From contig NZ_CP134228.1 in the NCBI RefSeq assembly GCF_031656215.1, positions 434,001-498,000 of the forward strand: a stretch of 64,000 bases of DNA. The letters run 5' to 3'. Below are positions 42,898 through 51,812 of the stretch, piece by piece. The DNA is from Mesorhizobium koreense. Lineage in GTDB: Bacteria > Pseudomonadota > Alphaproteobacteria > Rhizobiales > Rhizobiaceae. The position numbers were made by a program, and so were the translations under genes. Numbering within the stretch: the stretch's first letter is position 1; the number at the start of each line of letters is the position of its first letter. A model generated the notes under the pieces. The model ran no database searches and was not told the DNA's origin. It saw only the letters and a program-made list of their open reading frames with translations.

Positions 42898-43887
42898 TCA
42901 GGACGAATTTCGGACAACCAGCCCCGGGGGCGATATTGCCGCCCTGGAGGGAACTCGATGCTCCATCGTCGCGATCAGAAGCTCTACCGCCGCTTCCGCA
43001 ACCTGGTCGAGATGCAGGTCGACCGCGGTCAGGCTGGGCGTCGCCAGCCTGGCACGCATGCCGTCGTAACGCGTCGCTACTCGCAGGTCGGTGGGTATGG
43101 CCCTGCCAAGGGATTGCGCGGCGGCCAGAACGCCCGTCGCAAAGGCGTCGATAGGCACGCAGATCGCATCGATATCCTGATGGCGGCCCAACAAATCCAG
43201 GGCGACCTCGTATGCGGCCTCCTCGCCGCCGATTTCGTTGATCCAGGCGGAAAAAGGAGTGAAGCCGCATTGTCGCGCGAAGGTTTCATACGCCGCTTCC
43301 GTCTCCAGGTAGGAATTGCGGCGCTGCTCGCCGGTAATCAGGCCGATGCGGCTGCCAGGCTGCCAGAGATGCTCGAGCATGACGCGCGCAGTGGCTTGGC
43401 TTTGCATGTCTACGAAGGGGATATCTGGGTGCCCCGGTACGCGTCCGATGGAAACGATCGGCGTCCCCCGGTTCCGGAAAAATGAAATGATCGGATCATC
43501 GCCGACGGGCTCGACGACAATCGCGCCGTCGACCTCGATGGCGCCAAGATCGGAATCCGGCTGCAATGGCGGGACCAGGCAGAGCGCCAGATTGCGCGTC
43601 AACGCCGTCATAGCCGCGGACGCCGCGATCTCCATCAGGAAACCCAGCTTCGACGGCCCCGCAGCCACGGCAAACGGCATCGACGATGCCAGAGCGATGG
43701 TGCTGGCTCCGCCGGTTCGTAACCGTTGCGCGCGCGGATTGGCGTGATAGCCCATCCGGGCAGCCAGGGCGAGGATACGCTCCTTCGTTTCGGGTTCGAC
43801 ATGCCTGTGCCCACTGAAGGCATGCGACACCGTCGTCGGCGAAACGCCCGCGGCCCTGGCCAGTTCTATGATCGTCGGCTTTCCCAT
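42898..43887 (-). CDS. LacI-family transcriptional regulator
   Basis: 329 residues. The N-terminal HTH and hinge helix read TIIELARAAGVSPTTVSHAFSGHRHVEPETKERILALAARMGYHANPRAQ (about 4-54); the rest is a periplasmic-binding-like effector domain in two lobes. It diverges from the NCS2 permease operon. Three CAAAnCnTTTTG sites lie between the two starts and fit a LacI dimer. The effector is probably a nucleobase or related heterocycle carried by the permease, which is inference from context. Confidence 0.92.
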   Translation of the reverse strand: MGKPTIIELARAAGVSPTTVSHAFSGHRHVEPETKERILALAARMGYHANPRAQRLRTGGASTIALASSMPFAVAAGPSKLGFLMEIAASAAMTALTRNLALCLVPPLQPDSDLGAIEVDGAIVVEPVGDDPIISFFRNRGTPIVSIGRVPGHPDIPFVDMQSQATARVMLEHLWQPGSRIGLITGEQRRNSYLETEAAYETFARQCGFTPFSAWINEIGGEEAAYEVALDLLGRHQDIDAICVPIDAFATGVLAAAQSLGRAIPTDLRVATRYDGMRARLATPSLTAVDLHLDQVAEAAVELLIATMEHRVPSRAAISPPGLVVRNSS

Positions 43888-43941
43888 CCAGAGCCTCCAC
43901 GCGCTCTCAATTTGAAACTAAGCGTATGGGGTGTGTCTTTG

Positions 43942-43953
43942 CAAATCCTTTTG
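43942..43953. promoter_or_regulatory. LacI-type operator 1 (CAAATCCTTTTG)
   Basis: Fits CAAAnCnTTTTG within the longer inverted repeat TTGCAAATCCTTTTGCAA (43939-43956). It lies 54 bases upstream of the lacI-like start and 46 bases from operator 2. Confidence 0.55.
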
Positions 43954-43987
43954 CAAGGCGCCGAGAAATCTGATATCACATGCCATA

Positions 43988-43999
43988 CAAAACGTTTTG
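43988..43999. promoter_or_regulatory. LacI-type operator 2 (CAAAACGTTTTG)
   Basis: A perfect 12-base palindrome with the central CG step typical of LacI-family operators. It lies 24 bases, or about two helix turns, from operator 3 and 60 bases upstream of the permease start. Confidence 0.65.
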
Positions 44000-44011
44000 C
44001 ATAGTACTCGA

Positions 44012-44023
44012 CAAAGCATTTTG
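44012..44023. promoter_or_regulatory. LacI-type operator 3 (CAAAGCATTTTG)
   Basis: A third match to CAAAnCnTTTTG, about 25 bases before the permease start and just ahead of the GGGAGGAG ribosome site. Confidence 0.5.
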
Positions 44024-44048
44024 CATCACTCTGGGAGGAGAATGAGAC

Positions 44049-45404
44049 ATGAATGGCATCGTTGATGAGACGGTCGATCCGACCGATCAAATCCTGCCGG
44101 CGCGCAGCCTGGCATTGTTTGGTCTACAGCATGTTCTGGTGATGGCCGCCGCGCCCATAACGGCGGTTTTTCTGGTCAGCAAGGCGCTCGATTTGAGCGA
44201 CGCGCTGGCCGTCTCGTTGATCAGCGCGACGTTTCTGGTCTGCGGCCTGGGTACGATCCTGCAGAGCTTCGGCCCCGGCGGATTCGGCGCACGCCTGCCT
44301 TTCATCATGGTTCCGGGCGGGGCGCCGATCGCCATATTCCTGGCCATCGCCCAGCAGACGGACATCCAGACCGCTGTTGGCGCCGTCATATTGACGGCGG
44401 TGTTCTATTTCATCGCACTGCCGGTATTTCGCCGCCTGCTCAAATTTTTTCCCCCGATCGTCGTCGGGACGATGCTGCTGCTGGTCTCGGTCAATCTGGT
44501 CAAGATCTATGGCGGAACGATCACCGGTAAGGCGGGTACACCCGGTTTTGCCGATCCCGTCAATATCGGACTCGCGTTGCTGACCATTGCGTTGACGGTG
44601 ATCTTCGCGCGCGTCTTTACGGGTATGCTGCAGCGATTGTCGGTGATGCTCGGACTGGTTGCGGGTGCTATTATCGCGTTTGCCCTGGGACATATGGATG
44701 TTTCGGGCGTGCTCGCCGGTCCGGTCGTCGCCGTCCCGCACCTGTTTCCGTTCGGCATGCCGACCTTCAACCTTGTAGCGGCGATCCCGCTGATCGTCTT
44801 TTCCATCATCTCGATGGCCGAGGCGACCGGTCAAACCATCGCAACGGTCGAGATCGTCGGAAAACCGGGCGACGCACGCGCCATCGTACCGTCGACCATC
44901 CGTGGAGATGCGCTTGTATCGCTGGTCGGTGGTCTGTTCGGCACCTCGCTCATCATCACAAGCGGCGAAAACATCGGCATCGTGCGCGCCACCAATGTCA
45001 AATCGCGCTATGTGACGGCCGTGGCCGGCGCCATCCTCGTGCTGATTGCATTGTTCGCACCAGTCGGCCGGTTGGCTGCGTCGCTGCCAGGCCCTGTCGT
45101 CTGCGGAACCGCGGTCGTCGTCTTCTCCATCATCGGCGTCATCGGCATCGACCTTCTGCGGCGTGTCGATCTGCGCGAGCATGGCCCGATGGTCACGCTC
45201 GCCGCGGCCTTGTCGATGGGTCTGCTGCCGATCCTCGTTCCCGGTGTCTACAGCCAATTTCCACACTGGGCGCAGATGGTGCTGGGCAATGGCCTGGCAG
45301 CTGGCACGATCACGGCCGTCATCGTCAACGCTGCGTTCCTGTTCGGCGGTCTGCACGAAGCCGGCTCGAGCAGCCACGCTGAAGCGACCGGGGCGGAAGG
45401 ATGA
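44049..45404 (+). CDS. NCS2-family nucleobase:cation symporter (uracil/xanthine permease type)
   Basis: 451 residues with about 12-14 hydrophobic segments. It begins with LPARSLALFGLQHVLVMAAAPITAVFLVSKAL, where QHVLVM is the family's first-helix mark, and contains SMAEATGQTIA and a TIRGDALVSLVGGLFGT region like the NCS2 substrate site. It should import a purine, pyrimidine or similar base with protons or sodium. GGGAGGAG lies upstream. It is the first gene of the LacI-controlled operon with an amidohydrolase and a TSUP exporter. Confidence 0.92.
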   Translation: MNGIVDETVDPTDQILPARSLALFGLQHVLVMAAAPITAVFLVSKALDLSDALAVSLISATFLVCGLGTILQSFGPGGFGARLPFIMVPGGAPIAIFLAIAQQTDIQTAVGAVILTAVFYFIALPVFRRLLKFFPPIVVGTMLLLVSVNLVKIYGGTITGKAGTPGFADPVNIGLALLTIALTVIFARVFTGMLQRLSVMLGLVAGAIIAFALGHMDVSGVLAGPVVAVPHLFPFGMPTFNLVAAIPLIVFSIISMAEATGQTIATVEIVGKPGDARAIVPSTIRGDALVSLVGGLFGTSLIITSGENIGIVRATNVKSRYVTAVAGAILVLIALFAPVGRLAASLPGPVVCGTAVVVFSIIGVIGIDLLRRVDLREHGPMVTLAAALSMGLLPILVPGVYSQFPHWAQMVLGNGLAAGTITAVIVNAAFLFGGLHEAGSSSHAEATGAEG

Positions 45405-46798
45405 GCCTTCGCGATACCCTGGAGAATTGCGGCCATGCTGTCTTTTGCCCTGGCAGCGTCCTGCTGCCGGACGGGCTGCGAACCAATGTCGCGCTTGTGG
45501 TGCGCGGCGGCCGATTTGGCGAGATTGGCCCTGTTGCAGAGGTGGCCGCCTCCAATGGCAACCTGACGCGGGTAGACCTACCGGGACACCTGCTGATGCC
45601 CGGCTTCATCGATGTCCACACGCATTTGACGCAGTCGCTTGGCAAATCGCTGGTATTCGGCGAGCCGTCGGAAATCTTTCGCCGTGTATGGGTGCCGCTC
45701 GAGGGCAGCCTGGACGAGCGAATGGTATATCTCTCGGCGAAGCTTGCGGCTCTGGAATGCCTGCGCGGCGGCTTCACCACCGCCGTCGACGCCGGTACGC
45801 GTTCCGCCGACCATATAGACGCCCTGGCGCGAGCCGCTCGCGAGACGGGCCTGCGCAGCGTCGTCGGCCTGATCTGCAACGATGTCCACGGCACGGCGAT
45901 CGTTCCTGACAAAGCAAGCATAATAGCCAAGGCGGCGAACCATCTGGCCGCCTTCGCCAAGGATCCACTCATCCATCCCTCGCTCGCCATCTCCATCCCG
46001 GAAGCGGCGACCGAAGCGATGCTTCGCACGATTTCCACGATGGCCGGGGAGGCGGGAGCGATATTCCAGACCCACGTCAACGAACATCTGGTCGCGGTCG
46101 AACGTTCGCTGGTCGCGACGGGGCGGCGTCCGCTCGAACATCTCGCTCATATCGGCGCGCTAGGCAGCCACGTGCTGATCGCGCACTCGACCCTGGTCAC
46201 GCCGCATGAACTGAACCTTCTGCGCGACAGTGACACGGCTGTGGCCTACAACCCCATGGCGAGCGTCTGGAAGGGAAACGCGGTCGCGCCGGCGCTGCAG
46301 ATGGCGGCGCTCGGCATCCGCTTCGGTCTCGGCACCGACGGCACGCGGGCCGATGCGTTCCGCCTGATGGATGCTGCCGAAACGCTGCAACGCGCCAGCA
46401 TCGGTCTGGCGACCGGCGACTCGTCCTGCGGCGGCGGATGGTTATGGCTGGACCGGGCCACCCGCGGTGCCGCCGATTCAAGCGGCTTGGCCAGCGTCAC
46501 CGGCGAGATCAGGCAGGGGCTTGCCGCCGACTTCCTTCTGGTCGATCTCGACCGTCCGGAATTCACGCCATCGCACGACCTTGTCTGGGAACTCGTACGC
46601 TACGGCAATCGCGATCAGATCGACGCGGTGTTCACCAACGGCCGCCTTCGCCTCTGGCAAGGCTGGCCGGTGGACTGGGACGCACGGTCGCTCCTGGCCG
46701 AAATCAGGGAAGCGGTAACCGACACCATCGCAAACGCGCCGATCCAGAAAATCCATCCCGACGCCAGCACCTTTCGCGCATTGGGACACTATCGGTGA
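45401..46798 (+). CDS. Amidohydrolase-superfamily deaminase/hydrolase
   Basis: 465 residues, starting in ATGA overlap with the permease. Metal-site residues: HTH in GFIDVHTHLTQSL, a His in IFQTHVNEH, a His in LIAHSTLVTP and Asp in LGTDGTRADAF. The pattern is that of the ATZ/TRZ-cytosine/guanine deaminase branch with one metal, which removes amino or other groups from heterocycles. Given the permease, deamination or dehalogenation-like hydrolysis of an imported base is likely. The exact substrate cannot be set from sequence. Confidence 0.88.
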   Translation: MSLRDTLENCGHAVFCPGSVLLPDGLRTNVALVVRGGRFGEIGPVAEVAASNGNLTRVDLPGHLLMPGFIDVHTHLTQSLGKSLVFGEPSEIFRRVWVPLEGSLDERMVYLSAKLAALECLRGGFTTAVDAGTRSADHIDALARAARETGLRSVVGLICNDVHGTAIVPDKASIIAKAANHLAAFAKDPLIHPSLAISIPEAATEAMLRTISTMAGEAGAIFQTHVNEHLVAVERSLVATGRRPLEHLAHIGALGSHVLIAHSTLVTPHELNLLRDSDTAVAYNPMASVWKGNAVAPALQMAALGIRFGLGTDGTRADAFRLMDAAETLQRASIGLATGDSSCGGGWLWLDRATRGAADSSGLASVTGEIRQGLAADFLLVDLDRPEFTPSHDLVWELVRYGNRDQIDAVFTNGRLRLWQGWPVDWDARSLLAEIREAVTDTIANAPIQKIHPDASTFRALGHYR

Positions 46799-47502
46799 GC
46801 ATCGCGGTTTTTTCAATTCTCGCGGTCGGCGTCTTTGTCTCTGCTTTCATCCAGGGCGCACTCGGCATCGGTTTCGCGCTAATCCTGGCACCTGTCGTCG
46901 GGCTGCTGCAGCCCAATCTGCTGCCGGTGATGCTGCTGATCCTGATGCTGCCGCTCAACGCGCATGTCGCGTGGCGCGAGCGGACCTCGGTCGACTGGGC
47001 AGGCGCCAAATGGATCACGGTCGGACGTTTCGCAGGAACCTTCGCGGGGCTTTGGCTCCTGGCCGCGCTCTCGGTCCATCAGCTCGATCTCGCAGTGGGC
47101 TGGTTCACGGTCATCGCCGCCGCTGCTGCTCTTTTGGCGCCTCCTTTCACGCCCACCCGGCCGGCAGCTATCGGTGTGGGGATATTCACCGGAGTGACGG
47201 AGACCGCCACCGGCATCGGCGGACCGCCGCTGGCACTTCTCTACCAGCACACCGGCGGACCTACGCTACGGGCCACCGTGGCACTCTGCTTCCTGGTGGG
47301 CGAATTGATGTCGCTTGCCATGCTTGCGGTCACCGGCAAGATCACGGCCAATCAATTGTTGGCGGCGCTCTACCTCATACCGCTTGTCATCGCCGGTACC
47401 GTTCTGTCCAAGGTGGTTCACAGCAGGATCGGCGGCAAGGGCATGCGTATCGCCGTCCTGTCGTTTGCCCTGATAAGCGGCGCCTACCTCATCATACGAT
47501 AA
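46795..47502 (+). CDS. TSUP-family (TauE/SafE) membrane exporter
   Basis: 235 residues from a GTG at 46795 that overlaps the amidohydrolase stop as GTGA; no better start exists. About seven to eight hydrophobic segments are visible, with the family repeats FIQGALGIGFALILAPVVGLL and GVTETATGIGGPPLALL in the two halves. TSUP proteins export sulfite, sulfoacetate or other small organic anions. In this operon it may expel a waste product of heterocycle breakdown. Coupled translation indicates it belongs to the LacI-controlled unit. Confidence 0.85.
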   Translation: MSIAVFSILAVGVFVSAFIQGALGIGFALILAPVVGLLQPNLLPVMLLILMLPLNAHVAWRERTSVDWAGAKWITVGRFAGTFAGLWLLAALSVHQLDLAVGWFTVIAAAAALLAPPFTPTRPAAIGVGIFTGVTETATGIGGPPLALLYQHTGGPTLRATVALCFLVGELMSLAMLAVTGKITANQLLAALYLIPLVIAGTVLSKVVHSRIGGKGMRIAVLSFALISGAYLIIR

Positions 47503-47562
47503 ACATCTCGCAGAAGGAGATGCACGAACAACTGGTCGGCGGGCCTCGGCGAACCGGGTTAT

Positions 47563-47614
47563 CCAGGATCGATCCCTGGGCGGACCATCCATCATGCCGC
47601 ATGGACCCGCCGCC
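47563..47614 (+). other. Two neighbouring hairpins in the leader of the copper genes
   Basis: CCAGG (47563-47567) pairs with CCTGG (47575-47579) over a 7-base loop. An imperfect stem follows, with GGCGG near 47580 pairing with CCGCC near 47608, and TCCAT with ATGGA inside. They lie between the exporter stop and the gene at 47652. They may be a terminator of the upstream operon or a leader structure; no T-run is present. Confidence 0.3.
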
Positions 47615-47651
47615 CCGGCCAGCTTAAGAAGGAGGAAGAGGAAGGGGGCTT

Positions 47652-48032
47652 ATGCGTTTCAGTTTGCCAACCCGGCAGATCTTCGTGCGCCTGCTTTGCG
47701 TCTTCTCGCTGGCGCTGGTAGCGTTCGGCCATGAGCCCCTGGTCCTGCCGCGATCCGACACGCTCGCTGCCGCCCACGCCTTCCCGGACGGCTCGCAACC
47801 GGTTCTCTGCATAACCGATATTGCCGGAAAAAGCGATCACAAGCAGGCGCATCGCAACGGCTGCGATGCCTGCCGCATCTCATCCTCCTTCCTCCTACCG
47901 GCACCGGATTGCGTGGCCTCGATCGAACGGATCGGCATGCCGGTCGTTCTTCCGCTTCCATCGGCGCCGCACGTCATCCGCGCGGCCTATCCACCGTCTG
48001 CTCCTCCACAGGCGCCTCCGCTCTTAGTCTGA
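47652..48032 (+). CDS. Small secreted protein, DUF2946-like, copper cluster
   Basis: 126 residues with a very strong ribosome site (AGGAGGAAGAGG) upstream. A hydrophobic N-terminus (about 10-26) is a signal or anchor. The middle holds HKQAHRNGCDACRISSS (about 63-79), a His/Cys cluster (HxxxHxxxCxxC) of the sort seen in DUF2946-like proteins next to copper genes. The C-terminus is Pro-rich (PPSAPPQAPP). It probably binds metal in the periplasm. The link to copper rests on the motif and on the next two genes. Confidence 0.65.
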   Translation: MRFSLPTRQIFVRLLCVFSLALVAFGHEPLVLPRSDTLAAAHAFPDGSQPVLCITDIAGKSDHKQAHRNGCDACRISSSFLLPAPDCVASIERIGMPVVLPLPSAPHVIRAAYPPSAPPQAPPLLV

Positions 48033-48171
48033 GCATCGGGCGGGAACCCGCCCCTTCATCTTCCATCCAATCATTTGTCCGACCCGCGCAGTTCACGGCG
48101 GCCGGTTCAATCGATCGTCGGCTAGGCTGCACCTGGAACGCGCATCCTTCCGGCACGCAAGGGAAACAAAA

Positions 48172-48684
48172 ATGCTGAAATCCATTCTTCTCGCAGCGGC
48201 CGCCACGCTATTCGCCACAACCGCCTTCGCCCATGTCACGCTCGAACAACAAGAAGCCCGGGTCGGCTCGGGCTATAAGGCCGTTTTGCGCGTACCACAT
48301 GGCTGCGCGGGCTCCGCAACCGTCAAGCTTCGCGTTCAGATCCCGGAAGGCTATATCGGCGTGAAGCCGATGCCGAAGCCCGGGTGGAAGCTCGACATCG
48401 TCAAGGGCAAGTACGACAAGACCTATAAATTCTATGGCCATTCGATCAGCGAAGGCATCACAGAGATCGACTGGACCGGCAATCTGCCCGACGATTATTA
48501 TGACGAGTTCGTCATGAGCGGCTTCCTGGCCGACTCGCTGCAGGCCGGCGAGATGCTCTATTTCCCGGTCGTGCAGGAATGCGAGAAGGGCGTGACGCGC
48601 TGGATCGAGAAGCCGGCCAAGGGCGCCGACCCGGATTCTGTCGAACACCCGGCGCCGGGTGTGAAGCTTTTGCCGAAAAAGTAG
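48172..48684 (+). CDS. ycnI: DUF1775/YcnI-like periplasmic copper protein
   Basis: 170 residues. The signal peptide ends at AFA, leaving a mature N-terminal histidine (HVTLEQQEAR), which in YcnI proteins is a copper ligand. The sequence VPHGCAGSATVKLRVQIPEGYIGVKPMPKPGWKL is the DUF1775 core. It has no membrane anchor at the C-terminus. It precedes the CopC-CopD fusion, a common association in copper uptake, and likely hands Cu(II) to that protein. A hairpin follows its stop. Confidence 0.82.
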   Translation: MLKSILLAAAATLFATTAFAHVTLEQQEARVGSGYKAVLRVPHGCAGSATVKLRVQIPEGYIGVKPMPKPGWKLDIVKGKYDKTYKFYGHSISEGITEIDWTGNLPDDYYDEFVMSGFLADSLQAGEMLYFPVVQECEKGVTRWIEKPAKGADPDSVEHPAPGVKLLPKK

Positions 48685-48691
48685 GGAAAGC

Positions 48692-48719
48692 GGAAAGGCC
48701 GCGGCCACGCGGCCTTTCC
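48692..48719 (+). terminator. Strong hairpin after the YcnI-like gene
   Basis: GGAAAGGCCGC (48692-48702) and GCGGCCTTTCC (48709-48719) form an 11-bp perfect stem with a 6-base loop, starting 8 bases after the stop. No T-run follows. It may end or attenuate transcription before the CopCD gene, whose ATG is 18 bases downstream. Confidence 0.55.
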
Positions 48720-48736
48720 AAATCCGCGGCCCTGCC

Positions 48737-50356
48737 ATGACCCAGTTTCACATATCCGCGATGCGGCAGAGGGTGACCCGTGCGCTGGCCTGCACGGTCG
48801 TCCTGACATTTTTCCTCACCGGACAGGCATTCGCGCATGCCGCGCTCGTCGCCTCCGATCCGGCGGATGGAGCCGTGCTGGCGAAGGTCCCCACCGAACT
48901 GTCATTAACGTTCGACGAGCCTGTGTCGCCGCTCATCCTTAAATTGATCGAGCCGAACGGCAACGGGGTTTCGCTCGGCAAGCCGAAACTCGATGGCAAG
49001 CGGATCGTGCTCGACGCACCCTCCAGCCTCGGTACGGGAAGCTATGTCCTTTCCTGGCGTGTGATTTCCGAAGACGGGCATCCGGTCGGCGGCGCGGTGA
49101 TCTTCTCCATCGGCATGCCGAGTTCGGGAGCGACTGCGGAAGCGACCGAAGCGATTGACTGGCCGCTGCGCATCGCGATCTGGCTTTGCCGGGTGCTGGT
49201 CTATATCGGGCTGTTCGTGGGTGCGGGCGGCGCGTTTTTCCTCTTCTGGTTTGCCGGCGGTGCGCAGGCGGCACATCGTTTCATCACCGGTGTGAGCATT
49301 GCCGGCCTCGTCGCGACGGGGCTCTCGCTCTGCCTTCTCGGTGCCGATGCGCTTGATCTCGGCCTATTCTCGCTGGCGGAACCGAAGGTCTGGGCAACAG
49401 CACTGTCGACCAGCTATGCGCTCACCGCCTTCTTCGCATCGGTTTCTATGCTGGCGGCTCTTTGGGCGCTCTATTCGCGCGCGCCTCGCGAGGCGCGGGC
49501 AGCCTCTGCGCTCGCGATGGTCGGCGTCGGCCTCGCGCTCGCTTCGAGCGGTCATGCGGCGGCGGCGAACCCGCAATGGCTGATGCGGCCGGCCGTCTTC
49601 GTGCATGCCACAGCGGTCGCTTTCTGGGTCGGCGCGCTGGCGCCGCTCGCCGCGCTTTTCGTCGGCAAGGATGAAGCGACGGGGCCGGCGCTCAGGCGCT
49701 TTTCCGTGATTATCCCCTATGTTCTGGCGGCGCTCCTTGCGGCCGGGATTGCGCTCGCCATTGTGCAGGTCGGCCATTTCCCGGCGCTGGTCTCGACGGC
49801 GTACGGCCGCGTGCTGGTCGCCAAGCTGGCGTTGGTCGCGCTCCTGCTTGCCCTCGCCGCCTTCAACCGCTGGCGACTGACGAAGCCGGCTCTTGCCGGC
49901 GACGCGCGGGCCGAAAGGCGCTTCATCCGTTCCGTCGCTGGCGAGATCGTGCTGGTGACGGCGATCCTCTGTACGGTCGCGCTCTGGCGCTTCACGCCAC
50001 CGCCGCGTGCACTCGCCGATGCCGCGCCCGTCCCTCCCGTCTCCGTCCATATCCATGCAGAGCGGGCGATGGCCAGCATCACCGTCTCGCCGGGGCGCGC
50101 CGGCCCCGTTTCCGTCTCCGCCTTCGTGGTTGGCGGCGATCTCGAACCGCTCGATGCCAAGGAAGTGACGCTTTCTTTCTCCATGCCGTCTGCTGGCATC
50201 GAACCGATCCGGCGAGAGGCACACAAGCTGGATCAGGGCCAATGGCGAGTTGACGGACTACGCTTGCCGGTCGCCGGGCGGTGGAACGTTTCGGTCGATA
50301 TCCTGATCTCGGACTTCGAAAGTGTGACGCTGAAATCGGAGATCACGCTGCGCTGA
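48737..50356 (+). CDS. copCD: CopC-CopD fusion copper-transport protein
   Basis: 539 residues. A signal (about 1-34) ends FAHA, giving a mature CopC domain beginning HAALVASDPADGAVL, with the second copper histidine in VISEDGHPVGG. CopC covers about 34-130; then come about eight membrane segments of the CopD type (about 145-410), with HVGHF-like VQVGHFPALVSTAYGRVLVAK, and a C-terminal periplasmic domain (about 430-539). The fusion should capture Cu(II) in the periplasm and move it across the inner membrane. The start at 48737 lacks a clear ribosome site; an ATG at 48761 is possible. Confidence 0.88.
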   Translation: MTQFHISAMRQRVTRALACTVVLTFFLTGQAFAHAALVASDPADGAVLAKVPTELSLTFDEPVSPLILKLIEPNGNGVSLGKPKLDGKRIVLDAPSSLGTGSYVLSWRVISEDGHPVGGAVIFSIGMPSSGATAEATEAIDWPLRIAIWLCRVLVYIGLFVGAGGAFFLFWFAGGAQAAHRFITGVSIAGLVATGLSLCLLGADALDLGLFSLAEPKVWATALSTSYALTAFFASVSMLAALWALYSRAPREARAASALAMVGVGLALASSGHAAAANPQWLMRPAVFVHATAVAFWVGALAPLAALFVGKDEATGPALRRFSVIIPYVLAALLAAGIALAIVQVGHFPALVSTAYGRVLVAKLALVALLLALAAFNRWRLTKPALAGDARAERRFIRSVAGEIVLVTAILCTVALWRFTPPPRALADAAPVPPVSVHIHAERAMASITVSPGRAGPVSVSAFVVGGDLEPLDAKEVTLSFSMPSAGIEPIRREAHKLDQGQWRVDGLRLPVAGRWNVSVDILISDFESVTLKSEITLR

Positions 50357-50424
50357 ACGGATGGACGCTTTGCAGGAGCGCTTCTGCCGTGCGAAGAAAG
50401 CTGGGGGTACCCAGTGAGGCGGAG

Positions 50425-51321
50425 ATGAACGGGGACAAGTCCTATCTGGTCGGCGAAGCTGCTATAACCGCACGACCGCTCACGCCCGCGCTCTATCCGG
50501 TAGCGACCCCGATCGGCAATCTCGGCGACATCACCTTGCGCGCGCTGGAGACGCTGGCGGCGGCCGACATCCTCGCCTGCGAGGACACGCGCGTGACGCG
50601 GGTGCTGCTCGAGCGATACGGGATAAGGCAAAGGCCGATCGCCTATCACGAGCACAACGAGGCGGAGGCCGGGCCACGTTTGATCGCAGCACTGAAGGAA
50701 GGCCGCAGCGTCGCGCTCGTCTCCGACGCCGGCACGCCGCTCGTCTCCGATCCCGGCTACCGGCTGGTCTCGGCGGCGCTGGAGGAAGGCATTCGCGTCG
50801 TTCCTATACCCGGCGCATCCTCCGTGCTGGCGGCGCTGTCGCTCTCCGGCCTGCCCTCCGATTCCTTTTTGTTTGCCGGCTTCCTTCCGGTGAAGGACGG
50901 GCAGCGGCGTCATCGGCTGGAAGTGCTCAGAAACGTGCCGGCAACGCTCATCTTCTTTGAATCGCCGCGCCGATTGGCGGCGAGCCTTGCCGCGATGGCC
51001 GAAATGCTCGGGGCAAGGCGTCCGGCAGCCGTCACGCGTGAACTGACCAAGGCCTTCGAGGAACGCCGGGCTGGAACACTCGATGAACTTGCAGCGCATT
51101 ACGCCGATGCCGTCGCGCCGAAAGGCGAGGTCGTGGTCTGTGTCGGCCCGCCCCTGCCAGAGACGGCAGAGGCCATGGATATCGACCGGCTTCTCGTCTC
51201 GCTTGCCGAGGAAATGCCGGCCTCGAAAGCCGCTGCCGAAGCCGCGCGGATGACGGGCGAGGCGAAGCCCGTGCTTTACCGGCGCCTGCTCGAACTGAAG
51301 GGCAGATCCAGTGGCGGGTGA
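50425..51321 (+). CDS. rsmI: 16S rRNA 2'-O-methyltransferase RsmI (C1402)
   Basis: 298 residues from the ATG at 50425, with GAGG 5 bases upstream; in-frame sequence from 50281 overlaps the CopCD end and is not coding. The TP-methylase fold is clear: [20 protein letters not shown] at the N-terminus, [48 protein letters not shown] and [12 protein letters not shown]. It methylates the ribose of C1402 in 16S rRNA with S-adenosylmethionine. Its stop lies inside the yraN start region, the usual rsmI-yraN arrangement. Confidence 0.95.
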   Translation: MNGDKSYLVGEAAITARPLTPALYPVATPIGNLGDITLRALETLAAADILACEDTRVTRVLLERYGIRQRPIAYHEHNEAEAGPRLIAALKEGRSVALVSDAGTPLVSDPGYRLVSAALEEGIRVVPIPGASSVLAALSLSGLPSDSFLFAGFLPVKDGQRRHRLEVLRNVPATLIFFESPRRLAASLAAMAEMLGARRPAAVTRELTKAFEERRAGTLDELAAHYADAVAPKGEVVVCVGPPLPETAEAMDIDRLLVSLAEEMPASKAAAEAARMTGEAKPVLYRRLLELKGRSSGG

Positions 51322-51685
51322 GGCCCGCGAGCGCCGCTTCCGGGCCTATCGCAAAGGCCATCGCGGTGAGCGGCTGGCGGCGCTTGCCCTTATGCTGAAG
51401 GGCTATCGCATCCTCGCCCGGCGCCACCGGACGAAGCTGGGCGAAATCGACCTTATCGCGCGGCGCGGCGACCTCGTGCTGATTGTCGAGGTCAAGGCGC
51501 GGCAGACACTGACGGAGGCGATGGAGGCGCTGTCGCGAACATCGGAACGGCGCATCGAGGCGGCGGCCGATTTGTGGCTGGCCCGCCAACCGGACTACGG
51601 CCGCCTCTCCATCCGCTTCGACATGGTGGCGGTGCTGCCCCGGCGCTGGCCCATCCATGTCGAGAACGTCTTTCACGGCAATTGA
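51311..51685 (+). CDS. yraN: YraN/UPF0102 family protein
   Basis: 124 residues from a GTG at 51311 that overlaps the rsmI stop by 11 bases. The endonuclease-like core reads [23 protein letters not shown], containing the acid-x10-ExK pattern of the PD-(D/E)XK fold. The family is conserved next to rsmI; its role is not settled, with links to DNA metabolism suggested. In many relatives gshB follows; here hisF follows. Confidence 0.9.
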   Translation: MAGEARERRFRAYRKGHRGERLAALALMLKGYRILARRHRTKLGEIDLIARRGDLVLIVEVKARQTLTEAMEALSRTSERRIEAAADLWLARQPDYGRLSIRFDMVAVLPRRWPIHVENVFHGN

Positions 51686-51812
51686 TCGGGGCTACCTGGC
51701 GGAACCCAAAATTCCGCGATCAATACCGGTTCGAGGCCCTGGATTGCCTGGGCCAAGGATTGTCCGCGCCGCCCGGGGTCGCTAAATGACGGGAAACAAG
51801 GATCGCCCACCG

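Noticed and set aside
44124-45377. Open frame of 417 codons on the minus strand
   Set aside because: Antisense to the NCS2 permease; composition (Asp, Arg, Gln) and lack of motifs mark it as a shadow.
47520-47627. A 35-codon frame with AAGGAG directly before its ATG
   Set aside because: There is no gap between ribosome site and ATG, no known motif, and it runs through the two hairpins.
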